DNA from: Bernardetiaceae bacterium
GTDB lineage: Bacteria > Bacteroidota > Bacteroidia > Cytophagales > Thermoflexibacteraceae
Assembly (NCBI GenBank): GCA_025056255.1
Contig: JANWVT010000012.1
Span: forward strand, 1-64,000
Length of the DNA stretch: 64,000 nucleotides
Reading direction: 5' to 3'
How positions within the stretch are numbered: position 1 is the stretch's first letter; each line of letters starts with the position of its first letter. The position numbers were made by a program, and so were the translations under genes. The notes under the pieces were generated by a model that worked only from the letters and a program-made list of their open reading frames with translations, was not told where the DNA came from and searched no databases. This document shows positions 26,501 through 34,992 of the stretch, in pieces.

Positions 26501-28470
26501 CGGTTTTGGTCGGGATAATTCCATACAACAGTGTGAAATTGTACATGCAGGTGTTGGTCGTTGGCACATCGGAATTTGCCTTGAAACGCACTGAGCAGTT
26601 GTTTGTGCAAAAGTGTGTTGGTTGCCTGCTCGGTAGCACTTTCAAAGGCAAATATTTGTTGTAGGGGCATGCCTATTAGGTCTTGCTTTTGCCAACCAGT
26701 AGCCGTTAACAAAGAACGATTGCAATAAGAAATCCGTCCGTCGGGTTCAATTGTTAAAGCTAATTGGGGCGCATCGTTTAAGGTACTTTCAAGTGCTTCA
26801 CGCGAGTAGTGGAAAGTTGCAGCTTGGAACGTGTGGTTTTCCCTTGTTGTGTGTGCTGCCACATCAGTAGCTGAGAAAATAAAGCCTTGAAAATTATTTT
26901 GACTGTTGAAGTAAGGTATTCCTTTTTCTTGTATTTGCTGGCATTCGCCGTTGGGTCTAAATATGCGATAGCTAACTACAAGGCTTTGCTGTTTAGCAAA
27001 GTGTTCATCGAAAACATTGCTTATTTGTAGTTTGTCATCAGGATGGATAGCTTGCCACCAAGCAGTAACGGGTTGTTGGTAGGCTTGTATTAACTTGCAC
27101 CACTGCTGATTGAAAAACACACATTCTCCGGCTGCGTTGGTAATGCGCAACAGCATAGGCGAACTATCGGCGATGGCGTGCAAACAGCTTTCGCTCTGTA
27201 ACCATTTTTTTTTCAGTTGTAGCTGTGCAATCAAATGGCTAATGGCTATACCTAACAGGTAGAACAATAACCACGACTGATTTGCGGAGTCTGCCAACTC
27301 AAATAGCAATACATAGCTAACCTTGCACTCTATTACAAGAGGAACAAACAAGAAATGATTAATCTGCGTGTGCCCAAGTTTTTCGGTTGGTAAAGCAAAT
27401 AATTGCTGTTCTTGAAATATAGCTGGGTATTGAGTTGTTGAAAGTTCTTTGAAAGCTGTCAGAAAAAAATGGTCTATGTTAAAAAAGTATTGCAAGGTAG
27501 CTGAATAGGCGTTTTCGTTTACTTGGTAAAATCCTGCCCCTTTCACGTAGTTTAACTTGTGGAGTTGGGTAATTGCTGTTGTTAACACTGCTTCGGTTTG
27601 GTGCATAGCAGCAACAGCTTGTATAATTTGGTCAACTATTTTAGGTGCCAGAGGTTCGGCTAATGCAACAGACACTGGCTCCAACCAACGATTGACAACT
27701 GTTAAGTAAGCTATTAAGACTTCTTGCTTGCCATAAGCAGTTTTTTTGAAAAGAATTTCTATTTGTTGGAACTGGTCGGCAAGGTTTGCACCTGTTAGGT
27801 GATAGGTAGCTTGCCGATTTTGCCAAGCTTCTGTAATACGTGCATGAAGTTTTTTTTGAGTATCGCTATCTGCTCCTATTAGTTCATAGAAAGAGTTTTT
27901 GATGACTGATTTGGCAGAGGGTTTGCGTAACAATTGTAATGCTGCCTTATTGATTTGGATTATGTAGCAACCAGCATTGAGTAGCACCATAGGCTGGGGA
28001 CTGTCTTCGAACAGTTGTTGGTAATATTCCTGCTGAGAGGTTTCTGGTTGTTCATCACTAATGTCCTTAGCCGACCAGCGCACGTAATAAGCATTTGTGT
28101 ATTGCTCTGATGGCGGCTCTACGCGTGCTTCAAATTGTACATAGCGCAGGTTGCCCTCTTTATCAATTAGTTTTTGTATGCCTGCTGCATATGGTTTGTT
28201 AGCAATTTGTGCCAAATATTCCTCGAAAAGATGTTGGCTGTCGTAGGCAATAAAATGACGCATGTTTTCAGGCTTGCCTGCTTTGTTAAATGCTTCAAAA
28301 CAGCTTGCCATTGCATCATTGAGGCGAATAATATTACCTGCAAGGTCGTGCAAACAAATCCATGTATGTTCGCTTAATTGACCGCGAAGGGGGGCTTTAT
28401 CCGCAGCAGGTTGCAATTGCTTGACTTCTGGCTGTGTATCTTTGCTTTTGCCTATTTTTAGGAAAAACAT
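23593..28470 (-). CDS. Large soluble hybrid histidine kinase with PAS, GAF, REC and HPt domains
   Basis: The 1625-residue protein carries about six PAS domains (approximately residues 25-110, 150-260, 430-545, 560-680, 690-805 and 985-1105) and two GAF domains (about 275-430 and 820-970). A HisKA domain with the phospho-acceptor His1116 in MSHEIRTP follows. The HATPase has its N box (NALKFTEKG) and G boxes (DTGIGI and GGTGLGL). A receiver has Asp1422 in MDVQMPVMNG, and a C-terminal HPt domain has His1567 in LHTLKGNAG. No membrane helix is apparent, so it senses cytoplasmic or diffusible signals. The gene heads a four-gene minus-strand run. Confidence 0.95.
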   Translation of the reverse strand: MFFLKIGKSKDTQPEVKQLQPAADKAPLRGQLSEHTWICLHDLAGNIIRLNDAMASCFEAFNKAGKPENMRHFIAYDSQHLFEEYLAQIANKPYAAGIQKLIDKEGNLRYVQFEARVEPPSEQYTNAYYVRWSAKDISDEQPETSQQEYYQQLFEDSPQPMVLLNAGCYIIQINKAALQLLRKPSAKSVIKNSFYELIGADSDTQKKLHARITEAWQNRQATYHLTGANLADQFQQIEILFKKTAYGKQEVLIAYLTVVNRWLEPVSVALAEPLAPKIVDQIIQAVAAMHQTEAVLTTAITQLHKLNYVKGAGFYQVNENAYSATLQYFFNIDHFFLTAFKELSTTQYPAIFQEQQLFALPTEKLGHTQINHFLFVPLVIECKVSYVLLFELADSANQSWLLFYLLGIAISHLIAQLQLKKKWLQSESCLHAIADSSPMLLRITNAAGECVFFNQQWCKLIQAYQQPVTAWWQAIHPDDKLQISNVFDEHFAKQQSLVVSYRIFRPNGECQQIQEKGIPYFNSQNNFQGFIFSATDVAAHTTRENHTFQAATFHYSREALESTLNDAPQLALTIEPDGRISYCNRSLLTATGWQKQDLIGMPLQQIFAFESATEQATNTLLHKQLLSAFQGKFRCANDQHLHVQFHTVVWNYPDQNRTAVTIVGEPLPDNLHVQQTLEPSSQLLQDLFDNASDLIQITDATGQFIFVNKAWYNILEYRPEDVRSMRLQDIIHPDFALAWQHTLRKATTEGAISNFETCFVSRSGRKINLRGSLSYNFKAGKLGIYRAILHDVTEQIRLEKAQTLYYNLSKLTVSSNNLEALYHNFYIELKKNIEIDSFLIALRNEKDQSIYFPYYVNSDYAPDEGIQGRSFAEYALNFDRPMFFYGDMLQRIMQTNNIPIDSPLPQTWIGVPLKIDQKVIGILVLQSYKDRRMYNKRDLDLLNFISGQLATAIQRTQNQEKINEQNARLQAIFESGQHLMWSVNKDLVITRFNGNYANSLRQLYNIHLTAGMSLLDIYRQNDREQVYFWLDKYKLALAGYPQQFERKMVGINGEEYWYEVFLNPIVTTNSFEVDEVAGVAHNITVKKRAADELRLAKELAEHSLEVKKRFLSNMSHEIRTPMNGIIGMIDLLSEAENLEPEYRQYITTIKKSSETLLHILNDILDLSKIEAGKMELRKVPISLKNMMDKLIALFQQRALQKDIGFSYHIAPDVPPFVLADETRLLQILSNLTSNALKFTEKGSIEIVLEVAQTPNPDDVVLNETQQGYLLKAKVIDTGIGIAPEQQELLFQKFSQLDNSYTKSHGGTGLGLAISQELCKLMHGDIGVLSQLGVGSTFWFTFRAQACSAEEVMSKQTENSHESPISGQIPFQPNILVVDDNRVNLNVARSILKRAGCNVSIARSGAEAIEMVQQQPFDLIFMDVQMPVMNGIETTQRIKQLCLPHLPPIVAMTAFSMQEERASFLQAGMDDFIAKPIKAQALVAKVKELLTNSQPSPPVSSLEETQPPAQANLAIINPEVVAQMTKYGGREMIAEAYTDFDQESRRLLEALAIHISEKQFDQAKNILHTLKGNAGTLGIEKLYMATANFEAAIKQNQVHNAEEAFANVIRFFTEFQQHYRTILQIS

Positions 28471-28551
28471 GCGTTTTCGAACCTCTCCAACTTTCCTTTA
28501 AGATAATAATTTTCTGAATGAATTGTAGGATTTTTTCAGGAAAAATTTTCA

Positions 28552-29193
28552 TCAGATTTTACAAAACGGATTAGTGCGTTTTTCATAGCCAATAGTTGTC
28601 TCCGGTCCGTGACCGGGATAGATAACTGTTTGGTCTGGTAGTGTGTAAAGTTGTTGGCGGATATTAGCCAGTAGTTGCTCATGATTTCCTCCCGGCAGGT
28701 CAGTTCTGCCAATGCTATTGTAGAAAAGCACATCGCCGCCAATACAAAATCCATCGGCAGGGCTGTAAAATACCAAATGACCGGGTGAGTGCCCCGGCAC
28801 AAAGCGAATTTCCATTTGTGCCGAGCCAAAAGCAAGCACGTCTTTTTCGGTCAAAAAACCCGAAGGTTCGGCAGGTTCATAACCACCAAAACCATACAAG
28901 CCGGCGTATGAAGGAACTGATGCCAGCACGCTTTGTTCCTTTTCGGGAATCAGAAAAGGAACTTTATAGGTATGTTGGATAAAATAATTACCCAATACGT
29001 GGTCTATGTGGCAGTGCGTATTAACAAGCAAAACAATTTCCAGCCCGTTTTCAGCTATGTATTGTTGCAAGAGGGCTTTTTCGCGCCTGTGATAGCAGCC
29101 CGGGTCTATCACCACAGTTTTGCCATGCGGGTCGGAGAGTAGGTAGGTGTTTTCCTGAAACTCGTTGAAAGTGAAACGGTGAATTTTTAGCAT
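28552..29193 (-). CDS. MBL-fold metallo-hydrolase (glyoxalase II-like)
   Basis: The 213-residue protein has the metallo-beta-lactamase motif NTHCHIDH (HxHxDH) near residue 58, a further ligand His in FVPGHSPGH near residue 133, the Asp in CIGGDVLF near residue 153 and His in YPGHGPET near residue 195. This is the hydroxyacylglutathione hydrolase-like single-domain family, which cleaves thioesters such as S-lactoyl compounds. The shorter length compared with true GloB means the substrate is uncertain. It lies 168 bases upstream of ohr on the same strand. Confidence 0.9.
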   Translation of the reverse strand: MLKIHRFTFNEFQENTYLLSDPHGKTVVIDPGCYHRREKALLQQYIAENGLEIVLLVNTHCHIDHVLGNYFIQHTYKVPFLIPEKEQSVLASVPSYAGLYGFGGYEPAEPSGFLTEKDVLAFGSAQMEIRFVPGHSPGHLVFYSPADGFCIGGDVLFYNSIGRTDLPGGNHEQLLANIRQQLYTLPDQTVIYPGHGPETTIGYEKRTNPFCKI

Positions 29194-29360
29194 GCAATAA
29201 AATTAAATAAGCCACTAAAAAGACTAGCGCACATATCTCTTGTACTTCTAAGGGAGCATGGAAGTACAAGTTCGTTTTGATATGATGCAAAAAAATCTAA
29301 AATGAATTTGTTGTTTGAAAGTCAGTTTTAATAGGCAATACTGGCTTGTATACAGTTAGA

Positions 29361-29777
29361 TTAAACGACTACTAACTGTACATCAATATTGCCTCGGGTA
29401 GCTTTGGAGTACGGACAGATGGCATGTGCTTTTTGTACAATTTCTTCGGCTTCCTCTTTGTTTAAATGAGGCAGTGACACGTGTATTTCAGCACCCAAGC
29501 CAAAGCCACCGTCTAATTCGTTGCCAATATGTACTTTTACAGTAACGGTGGCATCTGCCATATTTTTTCCTTTTCCGGCTGCTTGCAAAGCCCCCCCGAA
29601 ACAAGCGGCATAGGCAGCAGCAAACAGCTGTTCAGGGTTGGTGTAGTTTCCTTTTGGACCGCCCAAAGCAACAGGCTGCCGCACTTCCAAGTCTAAAACG
29701 CCGTCATCAGACTTTACATTGCCTGTTCGTGCGCCCACATTAGTAACGGTTGCTGTATAATGTATTTTGCTAAGCAT
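29361..29777 (-). CDS. ohr: Organic hydroperoxide resistance protein
   Basis: Ohr is a thiol peroxidase that reduces organic hydroperoxides using lipoylated or small thiols. The 138-residue protein has both redox cysteines, Cys59 (AACFGG) and Cys121 (ICPYS), and the conserved Arg17 (GARTG) and Glu49 (NPEQL) of the active site, which separate Ohr from OsmC. Length is normal. No OhrR-type repressor gene is adjacent, so regulation must come from elsewhere. Confidence 0.95.
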   Translation of the reverse strand: MLSKIHYTATVTNVGARTGNVKSDDGVLDLEVRQPVALGGPKGNYTNPEQLFAAAYAACFGGALQAAGKGKNMADATVTVKVHIGNELDGGFGLGAEIHVSLPHLNKEEAEEIVQKAHAICPYSKATRGNIDVQLVVV

Positions 29778-29827
29778 AGCTCTAAATTAATTGATGCGTG
29801 CATAAAAATAGCGATTATTGAGCAATT

Positions 29828-30640
29828 TTAGGCTTCGGGTACGGGTGGAATACCTGTTCCCTCTGGTACTTGTTCTATCAGTCGTGCAATTTCTTCTCTG
29901 ATTTGCTCTATAGTATAGCTATCGTCGAATACAATAGGCGGTTTAAACCGGACAGAAAGCGTAGTGCCGCGCTTTTTGAGTTTGAGCCCTTTTTTGTCGA
30001 AAGCACGACGGAAGCCATTAAGCACCACAGGCACCACAATTGGCTTAAAGTCTTTGATAATGTGTGCAGTACCTTTCCGCACGGGTGCGTAGGGTTTGGT
30101 TGTCCCTTGCGGAAAATTAATGACCCAGCCATATTCCAATGCTTTCCTGATTTTTTCAGGGGCTTGCCTGTCTGGTCCGCGCTGTATGTCTTCGCCTTTG
30201 CTGCGCCAAGAGCGACGAACAGTTACTGCACCGGCGTATGTAAAAATTCTGGGCAATAAGCCACTTTCCAGCATCGTTTCTTCGGCTGCTACGTAAAAGC
30301 TTTTAACGCGAGGCAAAAGAAAGTAGATAGGGAAGCGAATAGAGTCTTTCATGCGCCACTTTACGCTGCAAAAAATATGATAAAGCGCAATTACATCGGC
30401 GTAATATGTCTGATGATTGGAAATAAACAGCACATTGCGGTCAGGTAAATCCATCAAATACTCGGTGCCTTCTATTTTGAGTTTGTTTATGATATTGAAG
30501 CGGGCATAGGTGCCCACAGCAAACACACTCAATAAAAGTCGTTTGAAAATCAACCAATTGCCAAACGGGTCGCGTCGCAACAGACGCAAACGTGGCAATT
30601 TCATTTTTTTAGGGTTTAAAAGACGGAGCGCCATAGCCAT
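29828..30640 (-). CDS. plsC: 1-acyl-sn-glycerol-3-phosphate acyltransferase family protein
   Basis: The 270-residue protein has the acyltransferase motif I as SNHQTYYAD (HX4D type) near residue 75, a TVRRSW region near residue 138, and the NFPQGTT motif III-like segment near residue 175. It acts at the inner membrane face, acylating a lysophosphatidate-type acceptor in phospholipid synthesis; other acyl acceptors are possible within the family. One possible membrane-associated segment is at about residues 28-45. An alternative start is the ATG at 30634. Confidence 0.85.
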   Translation of the reverse strand: MAMALRLLNPKKMKLPRLRLLRRDPFGNWLIFKRLLLSVFAVGTYARFNIINKLKIEGTEYLMDLPDRNVLFISNHQTYYADVIALYHIFCSVKWRMKDSIRFPIYFLLPRVKSFYVAAEETMLESGLLPRIFTYAGAVTVRRSWRSKGEDIQRGPDRQAPEKIRKALEYGWVINFPQGTTKPYAPVRKGTAHIIKDFKPIVVPVVLNGFRRAFDKKGLKLKKRGTTLSVRFKPPIVFDDSYTIEQIREEIARLIEQVPEGTGIPPVPEA

Positions 30641-30733
30641 GCAGTTTAAGTTTGTTGCATTAAGGTTACGTAGCTACAAAAGATTTAACCCAATCTTCAT
30701 CTACGCATAGTTACGAAAAAGGCAGCGAATTTA

Positions 30734-31393
30734 CTACTCGCTAATAAAGGAAATGATTTCGGCGGGTAATTCATGCCCACCTTCAAAATTGACTATTTGC
30801 GGACGCAATCCGGCGCTTTCCAAAGCATGAAAATGTTGTTCGGCTACTGCTTCGGTAATCAGTTGGTCTTGGTTGCCATACACCCAAAACAGTTCACGCG
30901 AAGGAATGGGTGTTTCATGCACCTGTGCCAATATGTCGGGGGGCATTTCTCCTGCCCACATAATCAGGCGCGTGTAGGGTATTTGGCTGTGTGCCAGCCA
31001 TCTGCAGAGTGTGGCACAGCCCTGCGAAAAGCCTAACATATACACTTTCGGCACACTGTTGAAATATGGCTTGGCAGACTCCGACGCATAGACTGCTTGT
31101 AAGTAGCGCATATTGTTTGCTATATCGTTCAGGCGGTCTTCGCGGGTCATCCAAACTGCCCCTACTCTGCCTTCAAAACCCTTCAAATAGTGCTTAGAAA
31201 GTCCCTGAGGTGCTACGAAGTAGTTCTTGACAGGGTCTAAATGAGCAAACTTGCGCAGGAAATAAGGAGCTAACTGCCCGTAGCCGTGCATTACCCACCA
31301 TATTTTTTCTGTTTGTGCCGAAAGCACGCCTCGTGTGTAGTAGCGAGCATGAAAGTTAAAAACGACGTCTTCTTGGGTTATCAGCTCATCCAT
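30734..31393 (-). CDS. Alpha/beta hydrolase, phospholipase/carboxylesterase type
   Basis: The 219-residue protein has the complete serine-hydrolase triad: Ser123 in GFSQGC, Asp176 in GNQDQLI and His207 in EGGHELP, with the oxyanion-hole HGYGQ segment at residues 36-40. This is the pattern of small cytoplasmic carboxylesterases/acyl-protein thioesterase-like enzymes. No signal peptide is present. Its ATG at 31393 is four bases after the stop of pgi, so they form an operon, though the link to sugar metabolism is not obvious. Confidence 0.9.
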   Translation of the reverse strand: MDELITQEDVVFNFHARYYTRGVLSAQTEKIWWVMHGYGQLAPYFLRKFAHLDPVKNYFVAPQGLSKHYLKGFEGRVGAVWMTREDRLNDIANNMRYLQAVYASESAKPYFNSVPKVYMLGFSQGCATLCRWLAHSQIPYTRLIMWAGEMPPDILAQVHETPIPSRELFWVYGNQDQLITEAVAEQHFHALESAGLRPQIVNFEGGHELPAEIISFISE

Positions 31394-31397
31394 ACAC

Positions 31398-32747
31398 CTA
31401 CAAGCGTTCGCGCAGGGTTTTAGCTAATTCTTCGTAGCCGGGTTTTCCCAGCAGGGCAAACATGTTCACTTTGTATGCTTCTACGCCGGGTTGGTCAAAC
31501 GGATTAACCCCCAAAATATAGCCGCTAATGGCACATGCTTTCTCAAAGAAATAGAACAACTGCCCAATGTAATACTCGTTAATGGTTGGAATTTCAATCA
31601 CTAAATTGGGTACATTACCCTCAATATGTGCCAGCAGCGTACCTTTCTCTGCCATTTTATTGACGGTGTGCATGTCTTTGCCTGCCAGATAGTTGAGTTT
31701 GTCCAAATCTTCGGCATCAGTTGGAATGACTATCCGGCGGCGGGTTTGAGCAACGGAAATCACTGTTTCAAACAAATTGCGCTCTCCGTCTTGAATCAGT
31801 TGCCCCATAGAGTGCAGGTCGGTAGTGAACCCTACACCAACAGGCAGAATGGCTTTCAGGTCTTTGCCTTCGCTTTCGCCATATAGTTGCTTCCACCACT
31901 CTACCAAATATTGCAAGCGCGGATGGTAGGTTGCCAAAATTTCAATGTTTTTACCGCGGCGATACAGCGCATTGCGCACGGCAGCATACAGCGAAACAGG
32001 GTTTTGATTCATATCGCTGTGTTTTTGAGCGTGTATTTCCATATCGCGCGCTCCGGCAATAAGTTGGTGGATGTCGAAGCCTGCAACAGCAATAGGCAGC
32101 AAACCAACCGGTGTCAGCACCGAAAAGCGTCCACCTACGTCGGGCGGGATGGAAAATGTTTGATACCCTTCTTGGGTAGCCATTTTACGCAGCGCACCAG
32201 ACTGCGGGTCAGTAATGGCTATGATGCGTTCGCGTGCGCCCGCTTTGCCATATCGTTTTTCCAAATCTTGCTTTAAGAGGCGGAAGGCAATGGCAGGTTC
32301 GGTAGTAGTTCCTGACTTAGATATTACAGCAACGGCGTAGCTTTTATCAGCCAAAATATCCATTAAATCGGCATGGTAGTCGGCGCAAATGTTCTGCCCT
32401 GCAAAAATTACCCACGGGGCTTTTCGTTGCTCTTTGGTCAGCAGGGGGCTGAAATGATGTGAAAGCGCATCAATTACTGCTTTGGCACCCAAATACGAGC
32501 CGCCTATACCTACTACTACAAAAATATCGGCTATTTCTTGCATGCGGCGAGCCGCTGTCTGTATTTCGCTGAGTAGTTTTTCGCTTGTTTGGCTTGGCAA
32601 GTTTACCCAGCCCAAAAACTCACTGCCTTTGCCCGTGCGATTGTGCAGCGCTTCATGGTGTTGATTGATTTCTGCTTGGTAGCGAGTAATATCTTTGTAC
32701 AGTAAAAATTCTAAAATTTTGCTGATATCGAGTTTGAGCAATTCCAT
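31398..32747 (-). CDS. pgi: Glucose-6-phosphate isomerase
   Basis: The enzyme interconverts glucose-6-phosphate and fructose-6-phosphate. The 449-residue protein is the short form found in Firmicutes and many Bacteroidota, with the VVGIGGSYLGAKA sugar-binding motif near residue 82, the SKSGTTTEPA phosphate-binding loop near residue 147, a GGRFSVL segment near residue 208 and a Glu-containing GESEGKDLKAI segment near residue 298. ATG at 32747 is preferred over the in-frame start at 32795, which would add 16 unusual hydrophobic residues. Confidence 0.96.
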   Translation of the reverse strand: MELLKLDISKILEFLLYKDITRYQAEINQHHEALHNRTGKGSEFLGWVNLPSQTSEKLLSEIQTAARRMQEIADIFVVVGIGGSYLGAKAVIDALSHHFSPLLTKEQRKAPWVIFAGQNICADYHADLMDILADKSYAVAVISKSGTTTEPAIAFRLLKQDLEKRYGKAGARERIIAITDPQSGALRKMATQEGYQTFSIPPDVGGRFSVLTPVGLLPIAVAGFDIHQLIAGARDMEIHAQKHSDMNQNPVSLYAAVRNALYRRGKNIEILATYHPRLQYLVEWWKQLYGESEGKDLKAILPVGVGFTTDLHSMGQLIQDGERNLFETVISVAQTRRRIVIPTDAEDLDKLNYLAGKDMHTVNKMAEKGTLLAHIEGNVPNLVIEIPTINEYYIGQLFYFFEKACAISGYILGVNPFDQPGVEAYKVNMFALLGKPGYEELAKTLRERL

Positions 32748-32810
32748 TTTCAACAGTATTGGTTTGATGTATGGCAAAAATAAAATTTTCAACAAACTAA
32801 ATCGGTCTTG

Positions 32811-33845
32811 CTATGGCTGTGTGTATTCGCGTTTATAGGCTTCCACCAACACTAAAAAATAGGAAATTAGCAAAGGACCTATGACCAAGCCCAAAATACC
32901 AAAAAAATTTACCCCAAAAATTACCCCTAATATGGTTATTAATGGATGAATGTCGCCTACTTGCTTGGCTATAAGAAATCGCAGCAAGTTGTCAATATTC
33001 ATTACGAGAATAGCTCCATAAATAATGAGCCCTATGCCGTTAAAAGTATTTCCTTGGCTAATGGCAATCAGACCTGCTGGCACCCAAATCAGGGGTGTGC
33101 CCAGTACAGGAATAAATGCCATGAAAAAACTGATAACTCCCCAAAAAACAGCGTCGGGAATGTTAAAAATGACAAACCCAATTGAAACCAATGAACCTTG
33201 GATAAATGCTATCAAACTTTGCCCTAACACATTGGTTTTTACGTTGTTTTCTAATTCAGAGAACATTTGCTGCACAGTGGTTTGGTCAAAAGGCAAGTAA
33301 TAGTAAATGCCTTTGACAATTTCTTTTTCATTTACTAGCAGATAGTAAAGAATGAAATACATGATGCTGATGCCAACAAATAGGTTGAGCGTACCAGAAA
33401 GCAAAGGGGTAAACAAACTAGTAGCAAACTCTCCTATCCGCCCAGCAACTTTTTGCAACAGTTCGGGATTTTGAAAATCGAAACCTGTTAGGCTTTGAAA
33501 TTGTATAACAACAGGATTTTGCAACAATCCATCTAAATATTTTACCAATTTAGGCGCATGCCCTGCATAAAAAATCACTTTTTTAGCAACCATTACGCCG
33601 GCTGTTATCAATGGAATGATGATAATGAAAAGAGACAGCACAATAATGACAATGGCGCTAACAGCGGGTTTCCATCCCCTTCTTGTGTTTAAAAAAAAGT
33701 TCATTTTGCGAAACAAAACATACAAAATAATGCTTCCTATTAGGGCAGGAATGTAAGCCATTAAGCCGTATAAAATAGCACCACCAAGCAGCAAAATGAG
33801 CGCAATATGAAGGGCGAGGCGTTGTTGCGGAGTATATATTTGCAT
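32811..33845 (-). CDS. AI-2E family transporter (UPF0118 permease)
   Basis: The 344-residue protein has about seven to eight hydrophobic helices and the family layout: two N-terminal hairpins, a soluble middle (about residues 105-200), then a tight C-terminal cluster ending with a LGVIFGVNFFGILGLVIGPL segment typical of this family. Members export small molecules or act as Na+/H+ antiporters; the AI-2 label is historical, so the substrate is unknown. ATG at 33845 is used, as the longer frame from TTG 33881 would overlap the divergent TPR gene leader. Confidence 0.9.
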   Translation of the reverse strand: MQIYTPQQRLALHIALILLLGGAILYGLMAYIPALIGSIILYVLFRKMNFFLNTRRGWKPAVSAIVIIVLSLFIIIIPLITAGVMVAKKVIFYAGHAPKLVKYLDGLLQNPVVIQFQSLTGFDFQNPELLQKVAGRIGEFATSLFTPLLSGTLNLFVGISIMYFILYYLLVNEKEIVKGIYYYLPFDQTTVQQMFSELENNVKTNVLGQSLIAFIQGSLVSIGFVIFNIPDAVFWGVISFFMAFIPVLGTPLIWVPAGLIAISQGNTFNGIGLIIYGAILVMNIDNLLRFLIAKQVGDIHPLITILGVIFGVNFFGILGLVIGPLLISYFLVLVEAYKREYTQP

Positions 33846-33895
33846 ATTAAGTACAGCCGAAGCCAATTTAATTTTTGACAAATCAAAAATTCAGC

Positions 33896-34972
33896 ATGAA
33901 AAACTGCGGGCTAAGTTATAAAAAAGTACTCAGAAACAGCAGCAAATGGTTAGGAGCCCTTACATGTTTGGTTGTGCTTGCCTGCTCATCGGAACAAACG
34001 GGCAAAGTGAGCAAAGAAGCAGGTAATTTTTTTCTGCGCGGGAAAACAGCTCTGCAAAGAAAAAGTTACGAAGAAGCCATCCGACTGTTCAAAGAGGCTA
34101 TTAACAAAGATAGCTCTTTTGCCGAAGCATGGAATAACTGGGGCGTTGCCGAAGCGGCATTGGGTAGGCAAGAAGCGGCTATTCGGGCTTATGAAGGCGC
34201 CATTCGGGCAGACAGCAATTTTATAGATGCTTACTACAATCGCTCAAATGCTTTTTTTGAAATTGGTAAAATGCAAGAAGCATTGGCAGATATCGAAAAA
34301 GTGATACCTACTTACAAAGATTCGGCGTATGTGTATGTGAGTCGTGGAATCATTTTTGCCCGATTGAAGCAGCCCGAAAAAGCCTTTTCTGACTTCACTC
34401 AAGCCATCCGTTTAGATGCACGCAATACCGATGCCTACATCAATCGCGGCGTGTTGCTGTTTGAACAAAAAAAATATGCCGAAGCATTACAAGATTTTGA
34501 ACAAGCTCTTCAACTGCAGCCCGATAATGACTATGCCCTCAACAATATTGCTTCGGTTCAAATAGCACAAGGAAAGTATGCCGAAGCCTTAGCAAAACTT
34601 AACAAAGCCATCGCAAAAAATGCGCGCCAACCCTACTACTTGAACAATCGCGCTTTTGCATACTTAATGACTGGCAATTTAGATGCTGCACGGGAAGATT
34701 TGCAACTTTCGCTTTACTACGACCCTGCCAACAGCTGGGCAGTCCGCAATGCAGGTATCTTGGCATTGAAAGAGCACAAGCTCGACAGTGCCTTATCGGT
34801 TCTTCAAAAAGCCTTTCAAATGAATCCCGATACGGATGAAATCCACTACTATTTAGGATTGGCACACTTTGCCTTAGGCAACAAAAAAGCCGCCTGCCAA
34901 GAGTGGCAGCAAGCTATTGCTAAAGGCGAACGGCAAACTATTCCTGAAATGGCAACTGCTTGCCGCCAGTAA
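33896..34972 (+). CDS. TPR-repeat lipoprotein
   Basis: The 358-residue protein has a lipoprotein signal with a lipobox-like VVLAC (cysteine near residue 30), followed by about eight tetratricopeptide repeats. Several repeats are easily seen by the AEAWNNWG, AYYNRSN, AYVYVSRG, DAYINRG and DYALNNIA phrases at about 34-residue spacing. It is probably anchored in a membrane facing the periplasm and acts as a scaffold; no enzymatic domain is present. It is divergent from the AI-2E permease gene with only 50 bases between the start codons. Confidence 0.9.
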   Translation: MKNCGLSYKKVLRNSSKWLGALTCLVVLACSSEQTGKVSKEAGNFFLRGKTALQRKSYEEAIRLFKEAINKDSSFAEAWNNWGVAEAALGRQEAAIRAYEGAIRADSNFIDAYYNRSNAFFEIGKMQEALADIEKVIPTYKDSAYVYVSRGIIFARLKQPEKAFSDFTQAIRLDARNTDAYINRGVLLFEQKKYAEALQDFEQALQLQPDNDYALNNIASVQIAQGKYAEALAKLNKAIAKNARQPYYLNNRAFAYLMTGNLDAAREDLQLSLYYDPANSWAVRNAGILALKEHKLDSALSVLQKAFQMNPDTDEIHYYLGLAHFALGNKKAACQEWQQAIAKGERQTIPEMATACRQ

Positions 34973-34992
34973 GGACTTGTTGTCTTGTTTTT

